Shown: one piece after another, positions 32,040 to 42,800 of the stretch
Numbering within the stretch: the first letter of the stretch is position 1
Layout of the letters: each line of letters opens with the position of its first letter
Source: a virus
Length of the DNA stretch: 45,034 bases
Strand: one strand, 5' to 3'
IMG/VR virus record: IMGVR_UViG_3300025087_000127
Coordinates: 1 to 45,034 of that record
Notes under the pieces: model-generated
Seen by the model: the letters and a program-made list of their open reading frames with translations, nothing else
What the model was told of the DNA's origin: nothing
Database searches by the model: none
Made by a program: the position numbers and the translations under genes

Positions 32040-33074
32040 ATGATTCCAGGCGACAAAAACGCAGAACTCTACAAAACAGGACGCGCGTCCTATGTGGACC
32101 CGGTCACGGGAAAGATGGTTTATCTTGATCGGGTTGGGCCGGAAGGGTCAAATCTCACATCAATGGATCTTGGAAACCCTGCCGCGATTGATAATAGCGC
32201 GGCCCCTCAATCCATAGATTCTCTTGTCAATTCGCTGATCAAGAGCATGTCTCCGTCCAATCGCGGTACAGGCAATCAGCCGTTTTTGTCCAGCCTGGTT
32301 GATATGGCTCCAAAGATCGCGGATTATTACACGCCGCCGGAACAAACGTCGGACAAATATTTCCAGGATCTTCTGGCGTCCATCACCGGACCGTCCAGCG
32401 TTGAGGATGCGCTTAAACTCGTGGAATCGCAGGGATTGGGCGCGGAGCTCTCCGAGATCGACCGCGGGACCCGGGCAAACGTGGCATCCGCCAAAATGGA
32501 CTTTTTTGACCGAGGCATTGCCGGCCCGGGTCGTGGATCTGACATCGAGGCCAACGCCATTGCCCAGCTCATGGCCGGCGGTGAGCGGACAAAATCTGCA
32601 ACCCGGTCGGACGTCCTGAAAACGCAGCTGGGGAGACAGTCGGAAAAAGAAAAGGCGAAATCCGCCGCTTTGGGATTGCAATACCAGACCGGCGCGGCCC
32701 GGGACACTCAGGAACGTGGTATTGCCGCCAGCAGCGCCCAGACACAGGCCCAGCTCATGTCCCAGCTTTTAGGACAGGAGTATGGCGGATTCATCACGCA
32801 GCGGGAAGGCATGCTCTCACGGGAATCGGCGTCCAGCCAGAATTATCTGAACCAGATCCTCAATTATGCCCTCAAGACCGGGGAACTGAGCCAGCAAGAC
32901 GCTCAATTCTATTCGAAGCTGATTTCGGATGAGAACACGGCGGCGGCGGACCGCACGGCATCCTATGACCGCGCGCTGTTGGGGACGAGAGGAAAAGACA
33001 AGGATATCCTGGATCAGATCCAGCAAGTGACTTCCATCGGGAAAGATGCCATGAGTATTTATAGGGGCTATTAA
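32040..33074 (+). CDS. internal virion/tail protein, helical, Gln/Ala-rich
   Basis: The 344-residue product lacks a signal peptide and has a mostly helical, Ala/Gln/Ser-rich body (GIAASSAQTQAQLMSQLLG, then DAQFYSKLISDENTAAADR), typical of internal or ejected podovirus proteins. The ATG at 32040 follows AAGGGGG; a frame open from 31944 lies inside the tail gene and is rejected. It precedes another small gene and the giant one. Confidence 0.65.
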   Translation: MIPGDKNAELYKTGRASYVDPVTGKMVYLDRVGPEGSNLTSMDLGNPAAIDNSAAPQSIDSLVNSLIKSMSPSNRGTGNQPFLSSLVDMAPKIADYYTPPEQTSDKYFQDLLASITGPSSVEDALKLVESQGLGAELSEIDRGTRANVASAKMDFFDRGIAGPGRGSDIEANAIAQLMAGGERTKSATRSDVLKTQLGRQSEKEKAKSAALGLQYQTGAARDTQERGIAASSAQTQAQLMSQLLGQEYGGFITQREGMLSRESASSQNYLNQILNYALKTGELSQQDAQFYSKLISDENTAAADRTASYDRALLGTRGKDKDILDQIQQVTSIGKDAMSIYRGY

Positions 33075-33087
33075 AGGAGGCTGAACG

Positions 33088-33825
33088 ATGGCAACACCAA
33101 ATTGGCTTAAAACGCGGGCAGATCTTCAAGCGGACCAGGACCGGGCCCTGATGGAGAGGGCGCTGCTCCAAGGCGGCCACATGCAGCCCGATATCCCAAA
33201 AGGCGGGCTTGTCATGCGCGGACCCAACGGTCTTTATGTTGTGGATCCTAATCAGGCGGCCGGAACGGATGAAGCCGAGCGGCCACTGAAGTTTAAGGCC
33301 AAAGATGATGATTCTGTTGAAGGCGGCCCACTCTTCACGATGAAGAACGGGGTGATAACCCCGCTTCCCAAAATGCCGGGACTTAAACGGAAAGAGCAAA
33401 TTATAAATTACAGCGAGCCGTCGGAAAAAGAAAACCCGCAGCTCACCATGGCCAAGGAAACGTACAAGGAATATGTGCGAAAAATTGCCGCAGGGGAAGC
33501 TACGACCGACACCTTCTTAAAACAAGTGGAGGCGATTGCCCCTCTGCTGAGTTTGGTCAAGGTGAGAAATCGCGGAGAGGAAAAGACAAGTGGTTGGTGG
33601 AAAAAGACCCCAACGGGAGAATTTGATCCTGGACCTACCATCTATAAGCCGGCGGAGAACGTGACGGCGGACGAATGGGCCGTAACGGCACAGGAAGAAA
33701 TCCTGGATGCCATGGCTCTGGATAAAAAGTATTCTGGACTGTCCGAAGCTGAAAAAAGAAAGCTGATCGGGCCCAAGGCCATTCAAGACGCGATCTTCCA
33801 GCTCCGGGGTGCTGGGAAAAAGTAA
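33088..33825 (+). CDS. virion-region protein of unknown function
   Basis: The 245-residue product starts MATPNWLKTRADLQADQD. It contains LVMRGPNGLYVVDPNQAAG and several charged helices, with no signal peptide and no recognised domain. AAAGGAGG precedes the ATG. Its TAA overlaps the ATG of the giant gene (TAATG), so the two are probably co-translated, suggesting a partner or internal virion protein. Confidence 0.65.
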   Translation: MATPNWLKTRADLQADQDRALMERALLQGGHMQPDIPKGGLVMRGPNGLYVVDPNQAAGTDEAERPLKFKAKDDDSVEGGPLFTMKNGVITPLPKMPGLKRKEQIINYSEPSEKENPQLTMAKETYKEYVRKIAAGEATTDTFLKQVEAIAPLLSLVKVRNRGEEKTSGWWKKTPTGEFDPGPTIYKPAENVTADEWAVTAQEEILDAMALDKKYSGLSEAEKRKLIGPKAIQDAIFQLRGAGKK

Positions 33826-36800
33826 TGGCTTTAGACCTCTCCATCATACAGCTTGAGGATTCTCCTCTCGATGATGAAAAAAAGAGGGTTCTTCCAGACA
33901 GCGAACAACCCAACTTATTAAAGGTTGGTAAGCCGGCCCAGGCCGGAAAAATAGACCTGTCGGGGATCACCCTTGAAGAGCCCGGTGCGGAAAAAGAGGA
34001 AAAAGCCCCTTTTTCCGCACCGAAGGTTAAGCCTCTTCTCCAGGATCTTGCCCGCCGCGCCGCCAGAGCCACGGAGGCCGTCCCGGGATCCACCCCACTC
34101 AAATACCTCGAAGAGATGTATGGCCCCAAAGCCACGCCGCTCAAGCCCGTAACGGAAGGAATGAAAACGGCCAAGGATTTCACGGTTCAAGCCGCCGGGG
34201 TCTTTAAACTTCGCCAACCCTTCATGTACGAGCAATCCATAAAACTGCCGGGGAATGATAAAAGGACGCTCACTCCAGAGCAGGCTGCCTGGGAAAGAGA
34301 CGTCAACGCCATGGTGGAAATCGAAGCCCAAGACCTGGCAAAGAACCTTGCAGGGAAACGACACCCATCCCTGGAAGCCGCTCAAAGCGGCCAAAAACAG
34401 CTTCAGCTTGTCATGGACCTTGGCTTTATAGCGGCCGCGGCAGCGGGGACTGGCGCGGTGCTTACTCCAGTCAAAGAACTGCCCAAGATCGCCAAGTTCA
34501 TCACTCAAATGCCGCGGCTGGCCCGGCTGGTGGAGGCCGGAGCCATCGGGATCCCCTATGCAACCTCTCAAGAATTTAGGAAGGTGACCCAAGAAGATCA
34601 AACGCTCAAAGAAGCTTTTTCCACCTATCCTGAAGATGTGGCAAAAAATGTTGCCGGATTTATGGCATTTTCAGCGGCCGGGCAGCTTGCCGGTGCGGCG
34701 TTTGACAAGGTTGCCTATGACCGGGTCGTCCAAACCATGCCTCTCAAAGTTATCACACTCACGGCGGAGAAGGTGAAAGACTTTCTTGGCAGCCTGGAAG
34801 CAAATCCAGGGATGCGGGAATTCATGAACAAGGCTGTGCCCGGATTCCAGGAATTGGCCAAAAAAACATTTAAGACGGGCGAAGAGACGAAAGTTTTGAT
34901 CCCCGAGATTATGGTAACCAAGATGGCAGCAAAGCCGTGGTACCAGGCTTTCCGCAAGGCCCTCGTCTCGGATGCAGAGCCGGTCATGCCGCGCCTGTTT
35001 GCGCAAGGGAAAGACGTTGCCAGAACGTTGGTTGATGTTGGAGGCGTCCCGCCACCGCCCGCTGGACAGCTTCCCGGCCCGAAAGGGCCTCTCACAATGC
35101 CTCCTGGTGGGCCCGGATCCACCGGCGCGCCGGCCTCACCCATAGATTTGGCCAAAATCCAGCTTGAGCCCGCCGCTACGGCCCCATCCGCCGGGGGTAC
35201 GATTGCGCCATTTGGATCCGGGGAGCAGGGGGACCCCAAGGACCTGATCCAATTCAATGAAGAGGCCAATCCGATCAAAGAAGCCAGAAAGAAGGGGCTG
35301 GACGACCTGGGCTTGATTGCGGTCCGGTACACGGATGAAAGGACAGGCCTTTTAAAGAGCGATTTCTTGGGTGAGGCGCGCACGAAGCTCCCATCCTATG
35401 AGCATCCAGACAATGAGGAGAAGCCGCTGGATGAGATGCCCATGCTGATTGCCGACCTGGACAATTTCAGCAAAATAAACAACACCTACGGCCATAAAAT
35501 GGGGAATATGGTCCTCAAAACCGTTGGGGATCTTGCCAAGAAGTTTGCGGACGAAAACGGCCTGATCGCGGTCCGGGACGGCGGGGAAGAATTCAAATTC
35601 ATCATTTTAAACAAACAGGATCCGTCGGATCTGGCCGTAAAGCTGGATAAGGTGAGGGACGACCTTAAGAGGGCCAAATTTATTGACGAAACGACCGGGG
35701 AAGTGCTTTTCACAGGGGTAAACTTCAGCGCGGGGTTTGGCGTCAATTTTGAGAGGGCGGACAAAAGGCTTTACGACGCAAAAAAAGCAGGGAAAGGGCG
35801 AACCACCCCCATTGACATTCCCGAATTGGAGAAGTACAATAACCTTGGAGGTACCAAACATGAGCTTAAAAGAAAAGAGGCCGCGGCCACCGATCTTGAG
35901 CGACAAGGAACTCCAAAAGAAGTACCCGAAGGTTTACCCAAACCCGGTTCGAGTGGAGCTGGACGGGCAGACGATCGGGAGATACGACCCTCCGGGAAAC
36001 AACCACCCGCCCAAGAAGTAAAGCCTCCGACCCCAAAAACGCCCGCCGATGTAACGGCGTCCCACACGCCGCTTCTCCAGGACATTGTCCCCCAGGAAAA
36101 GAAACTTGCCGGCCAATCTGACATCGTCCAATTCGTCATAAAAAATGGCGGGATCGACCCCGGGAAGGATTCCGGCGATATTTTAGAGCTTGGAGACAAG
36201 CGCCTCATAAAGAAAACCGGGAAATCCCTGGACCACATGAGGGAAGCCGCCGCTGAAGCGGGCTATATCCCGCGCGATACCTCCAGTCAGGAACTCATTG
36301 ATCTTATCGACACCCAATTAAAGACGGGCAAGCGTCAATTCGCCGTTTTGGGCGGCGCGGAGAGCATTGAGACGCGGCCGGTATCGAACTTGAGCGCTCG
36401 AGAACTCATTCAAGCCGAAGAAGATTTTAATGCCCTCAAAGCCAAGCGGCCTTTGACCGAAACAGAGGCAGAGATTTATTTCGAAGTCCAGGAAATACGC
36501 GAGCGGACCGGCGCGGCGATAAAGATTGACCTGTCAAAACTCCCGCTTGAAGAGCCGCCGGCGCCCGCCGCCGGAGAAATCCCACCGGACATTTTAAAGC
36601 GTCTTGAAGCCGCGGCGCTCACTTTCCTGCGAAGGCATGGCTCAATGCCTTATGACAAGATTCTCGAAGGTGCAAAAGCCGGATACCTGAAAGAGGTTCA
36701 AGCCGGCGGACCGGCCGCGGGGCTTGAAATGATTGAGGAGGCAGAGAGGGTCCTTGACAAAGGGAAAAACGGTGATATACTCGAAGGGGAGGATCCCAAT

Positions 36801-39800
36801 GCCAGAACTGAAGCTGCACCAATTGAGCGAGGAGAGGAAGGGTCTCGGCCCGTGGGGGCAAGAGGCGGAGATCCATTGGAGGGCGAACCTCCCGCTGCTT
36901 TACCAGGCTTTAAAGAAGGCGGGGAAACTCCAGGAAGCGCTCCAAAACGCGGACAAGCGGACCGCGGCGGCGTTCCACAAGGAGAAGGAAAAGCTGGAAA
37001 GCCGGGGGATGGATCCGGCACAGGCGGCAACGATCGCCCTGGAACTGGTGAGGGAGGAGTGGGTTTACCTTCAAGCGGAGGAGGACCAGCTTCTACCAGA
37101 CAGCGAGAGCTTAATCGAAAATCTGCTTTAGAGAAACTTTCCAATTACCGCATCACCGCCGCTGACCGAATCGGCGAAGGCACACCCGAAGAAAAATACC
37201 AAAACAACATAGCCGCGATCAAGCTTCTTAAACAGCTTGAACTGGAAGGCCGGCCGCCGCTGCCCGAGGAAATGCCCGTTCTTGCCCGATACGTCGGATG
37301 GGGCGGCATGCCTCAAGTCTTTGACGATTACAACCCCAAATTTAAAAAGAAATTCACAGAACTCGAAGCCCTCCTGACGCCGGAAGAGTACGAAGCCGCC
37401 CGCGCGTCCACTCCAAACGCCCACTATACGTCCCCCGAAGTGATCAACTCCATGTACGAAGCCATAAAGCGTATGGGGTTCACCGATGGCCGCATCCTTG
37501 AGCCGGCGGCCGGAGTCGGGAACTTTATTGGCATGATGCCCGAAAGCATCATCCTAGATTCTAGGATAACGATGGTGGAGCTGGACAGCATTTCCGGACG
37601 GATCGCCAAAGCCCTTTATTCCGCAGAGGACGTCCGGATCCAGGGTTTTGAGACCGTGAAGATCCCGGACAATTATTTTGACCTGGCCATTTCAAACGTT
37701 CCATTCGGGAATTTCCCTGTCCATGACCCGGCCTATGCGAAGCTGGGGTTGGCCCGGAGCATCCACAATTACTTTTTCGCCAAATCCATCGACAAGGTGC
37801 GCCCCGGCGGGCTGCTGGCATTCATCACGAGCCGATACACCATGGACGCGGAGGATCCGCGCATCCGAAAATATTTGAGTGAGCGAGCCGACCTGGTGGG
37901 AGCCATCCGCCTCCCCAACACCGCGTTCAAGAAGAATGCCGGGACCGAAGTGGTGACGGACATCATCTTTTTGCAAAAGCGCGAATCCTGGCAAACCCCG
38001 AAGGACGCCTCCTGGGTTGAAACCACGGAAACGAAAGTGGGCCGGGAATCCGTAGAAATCAATTCTTATTTTGCAAAGAACCCGGCGATGATGCTTGGAA
38101 AGCCGGCCATGTCCGGGACCATGTATGGTGACAAGGAATTCACATTGGAGCCCACCGGGGACCTTCCACAACAACTGACCCAGGCGATTGCGAAGCTGGA
38201 CGCCAACATATATAAGGCCGCGGCGGCCGCCAGGAGCGCTGTGCGCGAAGTTTCCGTACCGGCCCCGGAATTCGTGAAGGAAGGCGGCCTCTTTGTGGAT
38301 GGAGGAAAAGTATATAAGAAGATCGGGGACACCGGAGAGGAATTCGGAGGAATATCTGTCCCGCACATTCAATCCTTCCTCAAAGTCCGGGACCAGCTTC
38401 GAACAACCATGGGCAACCAGCTCATGGGAAATGAAGCACTGATCCCGGCCGACCAAAAAGCGCTGAACAAAGCCTACGACAATTTTGTCGCAAATTACGG
38501 GCCGATCAACGCCAAAAAAAATGAAGTCTTTGCTCCTGACCCAGATTATCCGATGATGCTGGCCATTGAAAAAAAGAACAAGGATACCGGGAATTATGAG
38601 AAAGCGGACATTTTTTCAAAGCGCGTTCTCGCGCCGGATCTTAAAGTGGAGTCCGTAGAAACCAGCCTCGAATCTCTCTTCGTCTCCTTAAACGAGACCG
38701 GCCGGCTTAACTTTGCTCGCATGGAAGCGCTCACCGGAAAAAGCCGCGCGGATCTGATCGCGGAACTGAAGGGATCGATCTACAAAAACCCGGAAACCTC
38801 TCAATACGAAACCGTGGATCAATATTTGAGCGGGAACGTGCGCCGGAAGCTGGAACTGGCGGAGAGCGCCGCCAAGAACGACCCGGATTATAAAGAGAAT
38901 GTCCACGCCCTGAAAGAAGTCCAGCCTAAAGACTTGATGCCCGCGCAGATCAAGGCCCGGCTCGGTTCACCCTGGATCCCGGCCGAAGTGGTAGATCAAT
39001 TTGCAGCGGAACTCTTCAATTTGCCGCTTGAGAGCAGCATCACCACCACCTATATTCCCCAAGCCGCTACCTGGGCCGTGGATGAAGGCCGCAATCGCTG
39101 GAGTTTGTCCGACAACGTGGGCAACACCAAAACTTGGGGGACAGACCGCTATCCCGCCGTTAATCTCATCTCGGACACCTTAAACCACAAGCTGCCAACC
39201 GTGTACGACCGGGACGCGGGGGAGGCTGTTGTAAACAAGGCGGAAACGGAAGCGGCGCGGGACAAACAGGAGAAGATCAAAGAGAAGTTCCAGGCCTGGG
39301 TGATGGCAGATCCAAAACGTGCCACAGACCTTGCCGCCATCTATAACCGAGACTTAAACAATATCGTCCTCCGCACCTATGACGGGAAGCATCTCACCCT
39401 TCCGGGAGCCAACCGCCTCATATTTGAAAAGCTCCGAAAACACCAGAAAAATGGGATATTTCGTTCCTTGCAGGGAAAAAATGTTCTCCTGGCGCATGCC
39501 GTGGGCGCTGGCAAGACCTGGGAAATGGCCGGGATCGCCATGGAAAGCAAGCGGATCGGGCTTTTCAATAAGTCGGTCATCACGGTCCCCAAGAACCGCC
39601 TAAAAGCGACCGCGGCTGAATTTCTCCAGATGTACCCGTCCGCGAATCTGCTTGTTGCTGACAGCCAAGACTTGTCCGAAGCCAACCGCAAGGTATTTAA
39701 ATCCCGGGTCGCCACCGGGGATTGGGACGCCATCATCATCAGCCATGACAGTTTTTCCCGGATCCGCATGGGCGACGCAACCATCCAGAAATTTCTGGAC

Positions 39801-42800
39801 GACAAGATGGCGGAATTCACACATGCCATTGAGGCAGCGCGCGGAAGCGGCGGAAAAAATATGTCGGTCAAGGAACTGGAAAAAGCCAAGAAGCGCATAG
39901 AGGCAAAGCTCAAGGCAATGATGAAACAGGAAAAGAAAGATGAAGGCCTCACATTTGAGGAACTGGGGATTGATCAGATCATCGTTGACGAGGCACAAAA
40001 TTATAAGAGCCTTTTCCTGGTAACCCAAATGACGCGGGTGAAGGGGATCCCCACAAGCGCCGCGGACCGCGCCTTCGATATGTTCATGAAAACCGAGTAC
40101 CTTAACCGCGTGAACAACGGGAAGGGCATCGTTTTCGCTACCGGAACGCCCGTCACCAACACAATCGCTGAAATTTACATCATGCAGAGGTATCTCCAGA
40201 ACGAAATGCTCAAGTCCTACGGGATCGACAATTTTGATGCCTGGGCCCACACGTTCGGTGAAACCGTGACCGGCTTCGAACTGGACACCACCGGGAAAGG
40301 ATTCCGGCCCGTGTCCCGCTTCTCCAAATTCTCAAATATGCCGGAACTCTTGAACATCTTTTTCCAGGTGGCGGACGTACAAACAGCGAAGATGCTTAAC
40401 CTCCCGGTCCCAAAACTCAAAGGCGGAGCGCCCCAGCCGGTCATTTCGAAGCCTTCCCCGGAACTTTTGGAGTATGTCCAGAAGCTCATGAAGCGCGCGG
40501 AGGATGTGCGCGCCGGCCGGGTGGACAAAACGGACGACAACATGCTCAAAATTTCAACGGACGGCCGGAAGGCCGCTATGGACATGCGCCTGGTGGATCC
40601 TACCGCCAAAGATTATCCCGGAAGCAAGTCAAATCTGCTCGTGGATAAGCTTGTGGACATTTTCCGCGCAAATGCCAAAACCCGGAGCATCCAGCTCGTA
40701 TTCAGCGATTTGGGGACGCCTGGGACCAGCGGCCACTTCTCTGTTTATGACGATATCCGAAAGAAGCTCGTTGCCAAAGGCATCCCCAAGGAACAGATCG
40801 CCTTCATTCATGACGCCAAAACGGCCGACGCACGGAAGCTCCTGGAAGAGAAGGTGAACTCCGGGCAGATCCGCATCCTGGTTGGAAGCACACCCAAGAT
40901 GGGCCTTGGAATGAACGTGCAAGAACGGATCGTGGCGCTTCACAACCTGGACGTCCCCTGGCGGCCGGATTGGCTGGAACAGCGGAATGGCCGCGCACTC
41001 CGGCAGGGCAACCTATATCACGATGAAGTCCAGATTTATAATTACGGGACAGAAAAAAGCTTTGACGCCTTCATGTGGCAGACTGTGGAGAGAAAAGCAA
41101 AATTCATTTCTCAAGTAATGTCCGGGGAGATAAGCGCCCGCGAAGTGGAGGACGTTGACGACGTCGTTCTGAACTTCGCCCAAATGAAAGCCATCACGAC
41201 CGGGGATCCAACCATTCTGGAAAAGGTGGAACTGGACGCCAAGATCGCCAAGATGCAATCCTTGCAGACGACCTTCCTCAACAACCAGCACATGGCTCAC
41301 ATGGAGATAGCGGCTCTCCCGGACAAACTGAAAGGCCTGGAAACAACGATCACGGAGATTGAGGCCGACCTGGCAACCATTTCCAAGTACGATCCAAAGA
41401 ATTTCAAGATCACGCTTGGCAGCATGGAAATTGACGAGCGCGTCCGTGCCGGCGAGAAGATCATGCTCCTGGCAAGGCAGCACCGCGTTGAGGGCCGCGT
41501 GGGCCAGGACTTCCATATCGGCGAATTTAAGGGCCTCCCCCTCTTCATTTATCCCGCCGGCGTCACCGGCAACCCTGACCGGATCCACGTTCAAGGAAAA
41601 GCCTTCAAGTATGAGGCGTTCATCGGTGATTCCCCGGACGGCCTGATCAAGAGCCTGGATTATCAGTCCGGGCTGGAAACGCTCAAGAAGAAGCTCGAGT
41701 CATACCACGAAGCGAAGTCCACCCTGGAAAAGAAGCTCAAGGATCTGGAACAGGAAGTCAAAAAGCCTTTCCCGGATGCTGACAAACTGAAGGACATGGC
41801 CGCGCGACAGCAAGAACTGGAAAAGAAGCTGGACATGAGCAAAGGCGAATCAACCGTTGGCACAGCGGAGGAGGAGCGGGCCGGCGCGTCCGATCCGGAG
41901 GACCAGCCTCCCGCGCGCGATTCTGCTTCAGTGAAGCAGAATGGAGGAGGCGGCGGCGGAGCAGCCATGAGACCCCAGGGCGGCGCGGCCGCGCGGGCAC
42001 CCAGCACAAAACCAGGGCCCGGGGGACCGCCAGAAGGAGAAGCGGCTGGTGATGGCGAGGTTGAACAGCCAAAGAACCCGGTATGGCCAGGATCGCCAAA
42101 CGACTTTATTCCTCATATCGAAATGCCGGAACTGGTGCGCTTCGTGCGGCTGCTAACTGGGCATATTCCAACCGTAAAGAAGCTGCGGCGAAATCTCGGG
42201 TATTTTAAGGGGCAAACAGGCGGACCGGAATCCAGCATATCTCTGGACATTGGCATTTTCAAGGATCCGGTTGAGGCAACGAAAATACTGGCGCACGAAA
42301 TTGGACATTTGGGTGATTGGCTTTCAAACTTTCACCTTGACCGCGGGAACATACTCGGCCGGCTCAAGACCCTCATTGGGTACCGCAAAACCCTGATTGA
42401 CCCGCTTCCCTCCGCCAACGACGCCCTGGACCCTGTGGACCGGCGGAAGCTGAAGAACGCGGCGATCAAGGAGGCTTTGAGCCACACGGATTATACCCTG
42501 GCGAACTATATCAAGAACCCGGAGATTCGGCGGGCCATGTGGCCTCTTATCCGGGAAACCTACAATCAGATGGTGGCCGACGAAATCAAGAAAAAAGGCC
42601 TCATCACCAAAGAGCAAGTGATGAACGAGCTTAAAGCGGTCACCCGATACTGGCATCCTTTCGACCCCGACAAGGACGCCAAGTACACCGCATACCGCTT
42701 TTCCGCGAAGGAACTCTACGCGGAGGCCCTTTCCATGCTATTTAATGAGCCTCTCCGCCTAAAGGAGATGGCTCCCACTTTCTATAAAGCCTTTTGGGAC

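Noticed and set aside
41663-42007. - strand frame and + alternative frame over the 41.85-42.1 kb linker of the giant gene
   Set aside because: Unlike the two nested genes, these products are Pro/Ala- or Arg-rich and have no ribosome binding site.
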